Shown: piece after piece, positions 9,534 through 18,942 of the stretch
How the letters are laid out: the number at the start of each line of letters is the position of its first letter
Position numbering within the stretch: position 1 is the stretch's first letter
From: Maribacter aestuarii
Lineage (GTDB): Bacteria; Bacteroidota; Bacteroidia; Flavobacteriales; Flavobacteriaceae
Direction of reading: 5' to 3'
Assembly (NCBI RefSeq): GCF_027474845.2
Contig: NZ_CP107031.2
Span: 2,184,501 to 2,248,500, forward strand
Length of the DNA: 64,000 bases
Translations under genes and position numbers: made by a program
The notes under the pieces: generated by a model
The model's database searches: none
Seen by the model: only the letters and a program-made list of their open reading frames with translations
What the model was told of the DNA's origin: nothing

Positions 9534-10862
9534 TTATGGTTGGTTAGATAATTGTGAGGGTAAAATCCAATCATGATGTTGGTAGGGTAGCCAAGGGGTG
9601 TTCGCTAAATCTGTTTCGGAATCAATGAAAGGGGCGTAAGGTCTTCCGTTTATACTTATTCTTGAATTAACCAGATAAACGGATACTTTGTTGCCCTCCT
9701 TTTCAAACTGTTTCCTTAAATAGCCCGCAAATTGCCATGCAAAATCTGGATAAGAAAATACTTTTCGCACTTGGGGTTTAGTCAAATAATCTTCTGGTTT
9801 GATGAACATAGTTTTTCCTTCCGTATGGTTTACTACTTTGAACTGCCCCCGACCAACACGGCTACGAAGCATCATGCGCCAGCTCATGCGGTGTCCCTCT
9901 TCTGTCCACAATACATCATCCTTAATAAAATGATGCCTAATGGGTAAGGTCAACTGAAGTAGAAAATAACAGCAAAAAGCAACTAAGAACCAATGTCTGT
10001 AGCCAGGTATTTCAATTCTATTGGAGACAAAGGGCTGCTTTGCTTTAAAGAATAATTTCCGAATGGTACGGGTTTCAAAAAAGAAAACTGAAAAGGCCAG
10101 AGAGAGGTACGGGAATATACCTATCTGAAAAACTATGGAGTTGAACAAGTGAAAGAAAATAGAAGCAATGAAAGCAATTTTTCGAGTAGGCTTCCATAAA
10201 AGTGCGGGAATAATAAGCAAATCGAACAGAATACCTGCCGTTCCTATAATTTTATGCGCCCAAGGTTGTTGCAATACATCTCCGATGAGGTAGTAATCCG
10301 CCTTGGGCAGCATCAATATTTTAATCATACCAAAATCCAACCAATCACCATAAAGTTTAGCGATGGAAGCATAAACGTAGACGATGAATAATTGTAGCAT
10401 TATTATCCATTTAACATAAGCTAACATGGAATCTTTTTTCAGGGAAGGATTTTGCTTGGCATCTAGGGAGCTATTCGCATTCGCAGGAAATAAGCACATG
10501 AGAAAGGAAACTAGAATCAAAAGGTAATAGTGATTGTTGTAGGCTGTTTTTTGCATTAGGTATACCATTGCCCAAAGAAGGGTAAAGCCGATACAGCTTA
10601 TCCTATAACGATACCCTAGCGCAATGCAAATACCCAATAGTCCCATTACGGAGAAGTACAGGTACATACCATAACCGGGCAACGGACTTAACCATTCAAA
10701 ATCTATAAACGGAAAGGTGTATTCCGGTGCTACCAAATTTCTTCTCACCCATCCTGTTGCAATAGCCCCAAAACATTCCAATGCGATTAGGATACCAAAA
10801 AAAATACGGAAAATGATAAGCGAACTGTTGTCTATTCTTTTAAAAAAGAATGCGTTCAACAT
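9534..10862 (-). CDS. HTTM / vitamin K-dependent gamma-carboxylase-like membrane protein
   Basis: A 442-residue multi-pass membrane protein of the HTTM group, with several transmembrane segments in the first 290 residues and then a soluble C-terminal part. As in animal gamma-glutamyl carboxylases, a membrane segment ends in a Lys followed by DW (IAKLYGDW, Lys about 169), and the start of the soluble part keeps a Trp-rich block (LWTEEGHRMSWRMM). In the animal enzyme the corresponding Lys acts as the catalytic base; that alignment is from memory. The substrate in bacteria is not established. Its ATG lies one base after the ribF stop, so it is translated from the ribF message. Confidence 0.8.
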   Translation of the reverse strand: MLNAFFFKRIDNSSLIIFRIFFGILIALECFGAIATGWVRRNLVAPEYTFPFIDFEWLSPLPGYGMYLYFSVMGLLGICIALGYRYRISCIGFTLLWAMVYLMQKTAYNNHYYLLILVSFLMCLFPANANSSLDAKQNPSLKKDSMLAYVKWIIMLQLFIVYVYASIAKLYGDWLDFGMIKILMLPKADYYLIGDVLQQPWAHKIIGTAGILFDLLIIPALLWKPTRKIAFIASIFFHLFNSIVFQIGIFPYLSLAFSVFFFETRTIRKLFFKAKQPFVSNRIEIPGYRHWFLVAFCCYFLLQLTLPIRHHFIKDDVLWTEEGHRMSWRMMLRSRVGRGQFKVVNHTEGKTMFIKPEDYLTKPQVRKVFSYPDFAWQFAGYLRKQFEKEGNKVSVYLVNSRISINGRPYAPFIDSETDLANTPWLPYQHHDWILPSQLSNQP

Positions 10863-10863
10863 C

Positions 10864-11789
10864 TTACTGAGAAATTATTTTAATGGACTTCTGTTTGTCT
10901 TTTGATAACTGTGCTTTTAAGGCATCGAGCGACTTAAATTTTTGTTCATCCCGGAGGCGGTGAAGTAAAAGTACTTGAATCTCTTTCTCGTACAGATCCC
11001 CTTCAAAATCAAAAAAATTAATCTCTATAGTCTTTTCCCTTCCATTTACCGTAGGGTTGAACCCAATGTTCATCATGCCGTAGACAGTCTTATCCGCTAT
11101 CATGCTCTTAACGATGTAGACCCCGTTTTTAGGCACAAGCTTGTACGATTCGGAGATGTGTACATTTGCGGTGGGAAAGTTTAGCTGTCGTCCTATTCCC
11201 TTGCCCCTCTTAACAGTCCCCGTAAGCATATAAGGGTATCCTAGGTACGCGTTTGCAGTTTCCACATCCCCTTCCTCCAGTGCCTTTCTTATTTTTGTGG
11301 AACTTACGGATACATCATCTATTTCCTGTGCGGGTATTTCTTCTACCGAGAAATCCAAGGTGTTGCCAAAGGCGATTAAATCATTGATGTTGGCATTCCG
11401 GTTTCTACCAAACCTATGATCGTAACCAATAATGATTTTTTTGATTTTAGTTTGTTTACCAGTATATCCCTAACATATTCCGTAGCCGACAGCCTTGAAA
11501 ATTCCTTGGTAAAAGGATGCACCACTAGAATGTCTAGTCCCATTTCTTCTAAAATGGAAATTTTTTCATCTAGGGTATTCAGTAATTTAATATCGGCATC
11601 TTTTTGCAGTACCATTCTCGGGTGCGGGAAAAATGTAAGCACGGCAGAACGGAGGTCTGATGATTTGGCATGGTTTATGACCTTTTCGAGTATTTTACGG
11701 TGACCGATGTGAACGCCATCAAAAGTGCCAATGGTAATGGCAATGGGCTTTTGTTCATTATATTTTGAAATGCTATGGACTGTAATCAC
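10864..11789 (-). CDS. ribF: Riboflavin kinase / FAD synthetase, interrupted by a one-base frameshift
   Basis: RibF makes FMN and FAD from riboflavin. The N-terminal adenylyltransferase part is read from 11789 (IGTFDGVHIGHRKIL, then TFFPHPRMVL) and the C-terminal flavokinase part (GTVKRGKGIGRQLNFPTANV) continues in another frame to 10864. The frame changes at a run of seven A on the coding strand (T7 at 11436-11442). One extra A would join the halves through KSKKIIIGYDHRFGRN and give 308 residues, the usual family length. RibF is normally essential and single-copy, so a sequencing slip, slippage during expression, or a second copy elsewhere is more likely than true loss. It shares a message with the HTTM gene. 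Confidence 0.9.
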
Positions 11790-11812
11790 CGACGATAGAA
11801 AATAAAAAGACT

Positions 11813-11820
11813 TATATTTG
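11813..11820 (+). promoter_or_regulatory. -7 promoter box of the metallopeptidase gene
   Basis: TATATTTG matches the Bacteroidota -7 box exactly and lies 21 bases before the ATG at 11842. Only 52 bases separate this gene from the divergent ribF. Confidence 0.45.
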
Positions 11821-11841
11821 ATTCAGAGATAAAAGCCCCTA

Positions 11842-14800
11842 ATGGTTACAAAATTACGCCTAGTTTTCTCAATTACCATATTATTTCTGTCCTTTTACGC
11901 AACTGCGCAAGACGCTTATTGGGGAGATCAGGATTTGAAAGGCACTTTTAGAAACGATGTTTTAGAGCGTTTTAACCTGAAAGAAGGGCACGCCTTTACC
12001 TTGAACGAGCGTGTTTTTCGTGAGGAACTTAACAAGCAATCTATCCTTGGAAAATCGCGTAGTATCGTTCGTTTCCCAAACGAAGAGGGGTTCCTTGTGG
12101 CTTATGAGGTGGAAGAGGTCCAAATATTCTCTGAACAACTAGCTAAAAAATATCCGAATATAAAATCCTACAAGGGTAGGGGAGTCAAAAATAGAGAGGA
12201 GAGGATTCGATTTAGTGTATCCCATAAGGGAATTCAAAGTATGATTACCGCCCCTGAGAAAAGGGGCGCTTTATTCATGCAGAAAGTAGAAGGAGAATCC
12301 TATATTCTTTACAAGGGAGATGACCATACGCTAAAGGAAACGGGCTTTATCTGTAGGACAACTTCAAAGATCATGGAGTGGGAACCATCGCTTACCGCCA
12401 AACTTGTAGATGATCAAACCTTACGAAAATTCAGGCTTGCCGTAGCGGCTTCTGGAGAGTATACTGACTACCATGGCGGTACAAAGAGTGATGCTCTGGC
12501 TGCTATCAATGCTACGTTGACGAGGGTAAATGGGGTCTTTGAGAGGGATTTAGGGGTTACATTGGAACTCATTGCCAATACGGATGAGGTAATTTATTTA
12601 GACCCGGAAACGGACCCATTTTCGGGAAGCCTAAGCTCACAGGCACAGAATACATTTACGAGTGTGATAGGAGAGGAAAATTATGATGTGGGCCATCTCT
12701 TTAACCAACGGGAAAATACGTTGGATGGAAATTCAGGGTTTATCGGAGCGGTTTGTAGGGACAATAGAAAAGGTAGTGGGTACACTACCTTTAGTACGCC
12801 GGAGGGAGACGCTTTTGATATCGATCTCGTAGCTCACGAGATAGGACATCAATTTGGGGCCAATCATAGTTTTTCCCATCTCTCGGAAGGAACCCAAGTA
12901 CAAGTAGAGCCTGCAAGTGGAACAACGATTATGGGCTATGCAGGGATTACCGGGGTAAATAATGTGTTGGCAAATAGCGATGACTATTTTCATTATGTAA
13001 GTATTGTTCAGATCCGTGATTACTTGCAAACGGTTTCCTGCGGAGAAACCATTTCCTTGACGAATACGCCACCAACCTTGACCCCCGTTCCGGACTATAT
13101 TATCCCAAAGGGAACTGCCTTTGCCCTTACCGGTAATGCCTCTGATTTAGACGTGGGAGATGTGCTAACCTATGCCTGGGAACAAATAGATAATGGGGTA
13201 GTGACACAAGCTACATTTGGACCTACCAATCCCTCTGGAGCTTTGTTCAGGTCTTTGCCACCTACAATTGCTCCTACAAGATATTTTCCTAAACTAGAAC
13301 GGGTTTTATCGGGTAATTTGACCCAGACGACGCCGAGTATAGGTGAGGCTTGGGAAACGGTACCCACGGCAGAAAGGGATCTGAACTTTTCGTTAACGGT
13401 TCGGGACAACGCACTGGAGGGAGGCCAATTGGTTTCAGATGAGGTTTTGGTCTCCGTAATTAATGGTGCGGGCCCATTTGAGGTTACATCGTTAAGCACG
13501 ACGACCACGCTTCAAGCGGGACAGGTACAGAACATAATATGGGATGTAGCCAACACGAATTTATCACCTATTTCAGCATCGACCGTGGATATATTATTAT
13601 CTACCGATGGAGGATTGACCTTTCCTATTGTAATCAATGAAAATGTTCCTAACGATGGTAGCCAACCCGTTGTTATTCCAGGGATTTCAACTTCGGCTGC
13701 CCGTATTATGGTTAAGGCCTCGGATAATATTTTCTTTGCAGTTAACGACGCAAATTTTACCATCACAGATGCTGAAATTGTCCTGAACTTTTCCGAGCTG
13801 GAGTACGAGGTTTGTAAACCGGAAGATTTAGAGATTACATTTACCTACGAGACCTATTTGGGTTTTGCTGAAGAGAGCACCTTTAGTATACTATCACTTC
13901 CACCGGGACTCAATGCCGTCTTCACCCCGAACACCGCAACGGATAATGGAACGGAGATTGAACTCTCCATTTCAGGAATTGCTACTTTGGCTGTTGGGCA
14001 GTATCCATTACAGGTACGTGCCAATTCCGCCACCGCATTCAAAGAGGTAGAATTAATGCTCAACGTGTATGACACTAATTTCAGCCCAGTTGTGCTTACT
14101 ACACCGGTAGACGGATTTCAGGACGCTTCTAAAGATTTGTTATTGGAATGGGAGGACAATTTTCAAAATACGGCCTATGATGTTGAAATTGCCTCGGATG
14201 CTTCCTTTAATACTATCATTGAATCTGTTACCGTTCTAGATAATTCGTATCCACCTTCCAACCTTGAAAACGATACGGAATATTTTTGGCGTGTAAAGCC
14301 TAAAAATAATTGTGGAGAGGGTGTTTTTAGTTCACCCAACAGTTTTAGGACCATACAGTTCAACTGTAGCACCAAAAATGCTTTTGGTCTTCCTTTGGCG
14401 ATTTCATCCAGTGGAACTCCAACTATAACCTCTAAAATTTCCTTTTTTGAGGATTTGCCTTTGGCGGATATTAATGTCATATTGGATGTTGAGCATAGTT
14501 TTTTAGCGGACCTTGTCATTAGCCTTACTTCGCCCGCCGGCACCACGGTGGTTCTTACTTCTAATTCATGTGGCGATGCCCGAGATATCGACGCTATTTT
14601 TGATGATGACGCAAATGCTTTTACTTGTTCAGGAACTCCGGCAATTAATGGGATGGTGAAACCATTGGGCTCTTTAAGCTCTTTCAATGGAGAGTCTATA
14701 TTGGGAGAATGGATTTTGGAAATACAGGATAACGCCGCTTCCGATGGAGGTCAGTTGAACCGGTTTTCGCTTGAAGTATGCGTCGAAGGGGACTTTAGGC

Positions 14801-15618
14801 CAGATGCTGACGGGGATGGTGTTTTTGATGACGGGGACGATCTTTGTCTAGATACCCCGATAGGTCTTGAGGTTGATGCTTCCGGATGTCCTATTTACAG
14901 ATTCCCGAATGAGAATTTTAGTATAAGTCTGGAGAGTGAAACGTGCCGTGGAAATAATGATGGTCAAATTCAGATTACACCTAAAACATTTCTAGATTAT
15001 GAGGTCACCATATCCGGGGTAGGAGTGAACGTAATCCAAAGTTTCACGGATAATTACATCCTTTCTGAACTTAGTGCTGGAACCTATGCGGTCTGTATCA
15101 ACGGAACGGATGGTATAATCGAATATGAAGAATACTGTTTTGAGGTTGTAATATCCGAACCACAACTATTGGGCGTTAATTTAAGGACTTCTTTAGATGG
15201 TACTCAACTGACGGTGAATTTGGAGGGCTCAAATTTCTATAACATCGAGCTTAACGGGGAATTGTTGCAAACAGCAGAATCCGAGCTTACCCTGGATTTG
15301 ATGAACGGAGTGAACTTCCTTAAGGTATCCACCAACTTATCTTGTCAAGGAACATTTGAAGAACAATTTATACTGGCAAAAGAACCCATAGTGTTCCCTA
15401 ATCCTGTATCCGATTTTGCGGAAGTATTTTTGGGAAGCTTACAAGAAAAGGTGACTATCCGGATTTTCAGTACTGATGGCAGATTGGTAAGGAGCGAAAC
15501 AAAAACAGTTACTGGCAGCCGAATACAACTGGATTTGACCCAACTGCGCACAGGTATCTATTACTTGCAGGTTGAAGGCCCCGGTACTAAAGCAACGGTA
15601 AAAATCATAAAGGAATGA
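11842..15618 (+). CDS. Secreted zinc metallopeptidase (reprolysin-like) with T9SS sorting domain
   Basis: A 1258-residue modular exoenzyme. In order: signal peptide (cleavage after ATAQ), a propeptide-like region to about residue 190, a metzincin protease domain with the zinc site HEIGHQFGANH at residues 332-342 and the downstream Met-turn phrase TTIMGYAG, Ig/PKD-like repeats, a fibronectin-like domain (TPVDGFQDASKDLLLEW), a proprotein-convertase P-like domain at about 835-985, a calcium-type DADGDGVFDDGDD stretch, and a C-terminal type A T9SS sorting domain starting at PNPVSD. It should be secreted through the Por machinery and either freed or surface-anchored. The following lipoprotein gene overlaps it by four bases. 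Confidence 0.93.
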   Translation: MVTKLRLVFSITILFLSFYATAQDAYWGDQDLKGTFRNDVLERFNLKEGHAFTLNERVFREELNKQSILGKSRSIVRFPNEEGFLVAYEVEEVQIFSEQLAKKYPNIKSYKGRGVKNREERIRFSVSHKGIQSMITAPEKRGALFMQKVEGESYILYKGDDHTLKETGFICRTTSKIMEWEPSLTAKLVDDQTLRKFRLAVAASGEYTDYHGGTKSDALAAINATLTRVNGVFERDLGVTLELIANTDEVIYLDPETDPFSGSLSSQAQNTFTSVIGEENYDVGHLFNQRENTLDGNSGFIGAVCRDNRKGSGYTTFSTPEGDAFDIDLVAHEIGHQFGANHSFSHLSEGTQVQVEPASGTTIMGYAGITGVNNVLANSDDYFHYVSIVQIRDYLQTVSCGETISLTNTPPTLTPVPDYIIPKGTAFALTGNASDLDVGDVLTYAWEQIDNGVVTQATFGPTNPSGALFRSLPPTIAPTRYFPKLERVLSGNLTQTTPSIGEAWETVPTAERDLNFSLTVRDNALEGGQLVSDEVLVSVINGAGPFEVTSLSTTTTLQAGQVQNIIWDVANTNLSPISASTVDILLSTDGGLTFPIVINENVPNDGSQPVVIPGISTSAARIMVKASDNIFFAVNDANFTITDAEIVLNFSELEYEVCKPEDLEITFTYETYLGFAEESTFSILSLPPGLNAVFTPNTATDNGTEIELSISGIATLAVGQYPLQVRANSATAFKEVELMLNVYDTNFSPVVLTTPVDGFQDASKDLLLEWEDNFQNTAYDVEIASDASFNTIIESVTVLDNSYPPSNLENDTEYFWRVKPKNNCGEGVFSSPNSFRTIQFNCSTKNAFGLPLAISSSGTPTITSKISFFEDLPLADINVILDVEHSFLADLVISLTSPAGTTVVLTSNSCGDARDIDAIFDDDANAFTCSGTPAINGMVKPLGSLSSFNGESILGEWILEIQDNAASDGGQLNRFSLEVCVEGDFRPDADGDGVFDDGDDLCLDTPIGLEVDASGCPIYRFPNENFSISLESETCRGNNDGQIQITPKTFLDYEVTISGVGVNVIQSFTDNYILSELSAGTYAVCINGTDGIIEYEEYCFEVVISEPQLLGVNLRTSLDGTQLTVNLEGSNFYNIELNGELLQTAESELTLDLMNGVNFLKVSTNLSCQGTFEEQFILAKEPIVFPNPVSDFAEVFLGSLQEKVTIRIFSTDGRLVRSETKTVTGSRIQLDLTQLRTGIYYLQVEGPGTKATVKIIKE

Positions 15619-16301
15619 TACGATATATTTTCACGGCCCTGTGTATTGTGATGATGCTATCGGGTTGTAAAAAGAAAAGGGCTCCGGCTCCTCCTGAAGC
15701 GGTTCAATTGGTTTTTCCTGAAAGAAACTCCGAATGTACCACGGGACAGAGTTTAGGCCCAACTACAAGTCAAGTGGAATTCAGGTGGCAATTGGCGGAT
15801 AATACGGATTCGTATGAGTTGCGTGTCACTAATACGAGTACTGGAACAACGCAAACTATTACTACGATTAGCAATACGGCCAGATTGCCCATAGCAAAAG
15901 GGGAACAATTTTCCTGGTTGGTACGTTCCAAGAATACAGAAGTGGCACAAACCGTCTCCAGTGAAGTCTGGAGCTTTTACAATGCAGGCTCAAGGACGAC
16001 TTTCGTACCTTTTCCAGCAGAAATCGTTTCTCCTAGGATGTCCGATAATGTATTTAAGGATATTAATAATGAAGTGGTACTCTCTTGGACCGGATCAGAT
16101 TTAGACGATGATATCACCAGCTATGAAATTTATTTTTCTGTAGAGACTACGCCGATAAATTTAGTGGGCACGGTATCAAGCGGCTCAAATTCTTTAAAAG
16201 TTAGCGTGGCTTCGAATACGGTATATTATTGGAATGTCGTGACGAAAGATTCAGAAGGAAATACCTCGGAGTCGGGAATTTACAGTTTCAAGGTACTGTA
16301 A
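15615..16301 (+). CDS. Fibronectin-like domain lipoprotein
   Basis: 228 residues with a signal peptide and lipobox MMLSGC, then a Lys/Arg-rich linker and two beta-sandwich repeats of fibronectin type III style. Each repeat has the VEFRW..ADNTDSYEL or VVLSWTGSDLDDDITSYEI opening, and the second ends near TVYYWNVVTKDSEGN. The ATG overlaps the metallopeptidase stop as ATGA, so the two are co-translated. A cell-surface or periplasmic partner of the protease is a reasonable guess from this coupling. No catalytic motif is visible. Confidence 0.85.
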   Translation: MIRYIFTALCIVMMLSGCKKKRAPAPPEAVQLVFPERNSECTTGQSLGPTTSQVEFRWQLADNTDSYELRVTNTSTGTTQTITTISNTARLPIAKGEQFSWLVRSKNTEVAQTVSSEVWSFYNAGSRTTFVPFPAEIVSPRMSDNVFKDINNEVVLSWTGSDLDDDITSYEIYFSVETTPINLVGTVSSGSNSLKVSVASNTVYYWNVVTKDSEGNTSESGIYSFKVL

Positions 16302-16321
16302 TCTTTATCAGTTTCACTGAA

Positions 16322-16951
16322 TTACGTTCCGTTGAATTGGTTCATGGTACGAGCCACTCCGGCAAGCACAAAGGATTTAATTATTTCAATGGATTTTTTA
16401 AGGCGTTCATCCATAAGGGCCAGTTCCTCATCGTTCCATTTTCCCAACACATATTCCACCTGTCTACCCTTTCCAAAATCTGAACCCACACCAAAACGAA
16501 ATCTGTTATAATTTGTGGTTTGTAGGTATTCCTGTGTATCCTTAAGGCCGTTGTGTCCTCCATCGCTTCCCTTGGTCTTAATACGGATGGTACCATATGG
16601 CAAGTTGATGTCGTCTGTAATGACCAGTAAGTTTCCTAAGGGTATTTTTTCCTTGTCCAGCCAATATTTTATAGCCTTACCGCTTCTGTTCATGTAGGTG
16701 GACGGCTTTAAACAAAGCACACTCCTACCTTTTATTTTAAGTGTGGCAATGTCACCCAGCTTTGCGGTTTCAAATGTAAGATCCTCTTCAAGGACCAAGG
16801 CATCCAAAATTTTAAACCCTATGTTATGACGGGTTTCTGAATATTCAGCACCAATATTTCCAAGACCTACAATTAAGAATTTTTTCATGGGTTCTTCTGT
16901 GTCTAATATAGCTTTATCCGACTTAAAGAGAGATTTCAATAATTGTAGCAT
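16322..16951 (-). CDS. pth: Peptidyl-tRNA hydrolase
   Basis: Releases peptidyl groups from tRNAs that drop off the ribosome. Family marks are the N-terminal FLIVGLGNIGAEY, the catalytic His in TRHNIGF (about residue 42 from the chosen start), KPSTYMNRSG, and the SDGGHNGLKD and RFRFGVGS blocks. I chose 16951 (MLQLLKSLF) because the eight residues before it are not protein-like for this family, although another ATG at MKKFLIVG is possible. The roughly 21-residue leader before the core is common in Flavobacteriaceae as I recall. It follows rplY and prs on the same strand, with a hairpin terminator between rplY and pth. Confidence 0.93.
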   Translation of the reverse strand: MLQLLKSLFKSDKAILDTEEPMKKFLIVGLGNIGAEYSETRHNIGFKILDALVLEEDLTFETAKLGDIATLKIKGRSVLCLKPSTYMNRSGKAIKYWLDKEKIPLGNLLVITDDINLPYGTIRIKTKGSDGGHNGLKDTQEYLQTTNYNRFRFGVGSDFGKGRQVEYVLGKWNDEELALMDERLKKSIEIIKSFVLAGVARTMNQFNGT

Positions 16952-16982
16952 GCGGGTGGGTCTAGCAAAACTCAAAAATACA

Positions 16983-17014
16983 AAAGCATCCCGAAATTGC
17001 TATCGGGATGCTTT
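16983..17014 (-). terminator. Intrinsic terminator after rplY
   Basis: A 12-base stem (AAAGCATCCCGA with TCGGGATGCTTT) around an 8-base loop. On the minus strand it is followed by further T residues. It lies between rplY and pth, so pth may be mostly transcribed separately or by read-through. Confidence 0.75.
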
Positions 17015-17037
17015 GCTATTAAAATCGCTGGAAATTA

Positions 17038-17703
17038 TTATTCCTTGCTTTCACCACCATCGGTAGCTTCTGGAGTTTCAGCTCCCTCAGCTGCAGTTTC
17101 AGCACCTTCCGCTGCTCCTTCTTCACCTTCTAATTCCTCATCCTCGTCAACAACTATGGCCGCACGCTGTGTTTTCACCTGAACTACTACCATTGTCTCT
17201 GGATGTAAGATTGTGAAATCATCGCTCAACAAAGATTCAATGGTGATATTATCCCCTATTTTCAGTTTCGAAATATCAACGTCAAAGAAATCCGGCAATT
17301 TGTCCGGTAGGGCTTTAATGGCCAATTTTCTTTTTCTGAACAATAAACGTCCACCATTTCTAACCCCCGGTGCGTTACCTTGAAGGCGAACGGGAATGTT
17401 CATAGTAACTTCCTTATCGTCGAAGAGTTGGTAAAAATCGATATGCAAAATTTTATCCGTTACCGGATGAAACTGTATATCCTGCATTATCGCCCTTACT
17501 TTTCCTTCACCTAAGTCAACCTTTACGGTATGTGCGGCGGCGGTATACACTAAATCCCTGAACGCTAGTTCATCTGCTGAAAAGTGTAATGGTTTATCCC
17601 CTCCGTATACCACGCAAGGAACCTTTCTAGCATTACGTAGGGCCTTCGTTGCCTTTTTGCCCACGCTTTCTCTTTCTGATCCTTTAATTGTAATTGACTT
17701 CAT
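17038..17703 (-). CDS. rplY: 50S ribosomal protein L25 (Ctc/TL5 type) with acidic tail
   Basis: A 221-residue L25 of the two-domain Ctc/TL5 kind that binds 5S rRNA. The N-terminal L25 domain (about residues 1-95) has the phrases [23 protein letters not shown] and [16 protein letters not shown]. The C-terminal TL5 beta domain (about 96-185) includes [20 protein letters not shown] sequence. After residue 185 the protein ends in a run of Glu, Ala and Gly ([16 protein letters not shown]) that is absent from shorter homologues. It lies in the conserved order prs-rplY-pth. Confidence 0.95.
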   Translation of the reverse strand: MKSITIKGSERESVGKKATKALRNARKVPCVVYGGDKPLHFSADELAFRDLVYTAAAHTVKVDLGEGKVRAIMQDIQFHPVTDKILHIDFYQLFDDKEVTMNIPVRLQGNAPGVRNGGRLLFRKRKLAIKALPDKLPDFFDVDISKLKIGDNITIESLLSDDFTILHPETMVVVQVKTQRAAIVVDEDEELEGEEGAAEGAETAAEGAETPEATDGGESKE

Positions 17704-17748
17704 TTTATATATTAAAAATTAATAATTCTGAATAATTTTTTCCTCCAG

Positions 17749-18690
17749 TTACATCAAGAATTTGGAAGAAATAGAGTTGTTGTTATGTACCTTGTGCATT
17801 ACATCTGCAAACAAATTGGCACAGCTCAAGACTCTTACTTTATCACTTTTTATTTCAATAGGAATAGAATCCGTAATGATCAATTCCTTCAATTGCGATT
17901 TCTCAATTTTCTCATAGGCATTTCCAGATAACAAACCATGTGTGGTAATTGCCCTGACGCTTATCGCCCCCCTCTCCATCATAACATCCGCGGCTTTGGT
18001 CAAAGTCCCGGCCGTGTCTACCATGTCATCTACCAGAACCACATTTTTTCCCTGTACATCTCCAATCAGTTCCATATGGGATATTACATTGGCCTTGGCC
18101 CTTTGCTTGTAACAAACCACTACATCGCTCTCCAATGCCTTCGAGTAGGCATAGGCCCTTTTAGAACCTCCCATATCTGGAGACGCAATAGTCAAGTTTT
18201 CCAGTTCTAAGTTCTTCAGGTAAGGTAGGAACAGGGTGGAAGCAAATAAATGATCAACAGGTTTTTCAAAAAATCCTTGTATTTGATCCGCATGCAGGTC
18301 CATCGTAATAATACGTGTTGCCCCAGCGGCTTCCAACATTTTAGCAACGAGTTTTGCCGCTATCGGGACTCGAGGTTTATCCTTTCTATCTTGCCTAGCC
18401 CAACCAAAATAGGGCATAACTGCCGTTATATGTCTAGCGGATGCTCTTTTGGCCGCATCTATCATTAAAAGCATCTCCATCAGGTTTTCAGGTCCGGGAT
18501 GGGTAGAACCTATAATAAAAATCCTAGTGCCCCTTATGGACTCCTCAAAAGAAGGTTGAAACTCCCCGTCACTGTACCTTGAAAAAAGAACCTTTCCTAA
18601 TTCCATACCATAAGCATCGGCAATTTTTTTACCCAAAGTCATACTTTGTGTGCATGCAAAAATTTTAGGCTCGGGAACTTGGTACGGCAT
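17749..18690 (-). CDS. prs: Ribose-phosphate pyrophosphokinase
   Basis: Makes PRPP from ribose 5-phosphate and ATP, feeding purine, pyrimidine, NAD, His and Trp synthesis. The 313-residue length is normal. Visible motifs are the catalytic loop YFGWARQDRKDKPR (residues 94-107), the metal/PRPP site DLHADQIQGFF (131-141) and the PRPP-binding loop VVLVDDMVDTAGTL (217-230). It is the first gene before rplY, 45 bases apart. A perfect -7 box sits about 65 bases upstream. Confidence 0.97.
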   Translation of the reverse strand: MPYQVPEPKIFACTQSMTLGKKIADAYGMELGKVLFSRYSDGEFQPSFEESIRGTRIFIIGSTHPGPENLMEMLLMIDAAKRASARHITAVMPYFGWARQDRKDKPRVPIAAKLVAKMLEAAGATRIITMDLHADQIQGFFEKPVDHLFASTLFLPYLKNLELENLTIASPDMGGSKRAYAYSKALESDVVVCYKQRAKANVISHMELIGDVQGKNVVLVDDMVDTAGTLTKAADVMMERGAISVRAITTHGLLSGNAYEKIEKSQLKELIITDSIPIEIKSDKVRVLSCANLFADVMHKVHNNNSISSKFLM

Positions 18691-18755
18691 AATTAAGAAT
18701 GTTGTGTCCTTGGCTGCTTTTAGAGACTTGGAAGTCCCTGTTTTCTAAGGAGGTG

Positions 18756-18763
18756 CAAATTTA
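18756..18763 (-). promoter_or_regulatory. -7 promoter box of prs-rplY
   Basis: The minus strand reads TAAATTTG, an exact TAnnTTTG match, giving a 5' leader of about 60 bases before prs. Confidence 0.45.
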
Positions 18764-18828
18764 GAAATTAATTTTAGTTGCTAAAGGATAAATGTTTCTT
18801 TTTTTGATGACAAAAGGAAAATATTTTT

Positions 18829-18836
18829 TAGTTTTG
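18829..18836 (+). promoter_or_regulatory. -7 promoter box of tRNA-Leu
   Basis: TAGTTTTG fits TAnnTTTG exactly and lies 17 bases before the mature tRNA 5' end. A TTG lies 22 bases upstream of it. Confidence 0.5.
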
Positions 18837-18853
18837 CTGTCCTGTTTTAGTAT

Positions 18854-18933
18854 GCTCGAGTGGCGGAACTGGTAGACGCGCTGGATTCAAAATCCAGTTC
18901 TTCGGAGTGTGGGTTCGATTCCCACCTCGAGTA
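18854..18933 (+). tRNA. tRNA-Leu (anticodon CAA)
   Basis: An 80-base class II tRNA. The acceptor arms GCTCGAG and CTCGAGT pair with one G-U at the end, followed by discriminator A. The D arm contains GGCGGAACTGGTAGACGCG, the anticodon stem CTGGA/TCCAG holds loop TTCAAAA with anticodon CAA at 18888-18890, an 11-base variable arm follows, and the T arm is GTGGG-TTCGATT-CCCAC. CCA is not encoded. Confidence 0.96.
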
Positions 18934-18942
18934 CTTAGAGGG

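Noticed and set aside
11436..11442. Programmed frameshifting in ribF
   Set aside because: No stimulatory structure or conserved slippery heptamer could be shown; a sequencing slip is simpler. Kept only as a check item.
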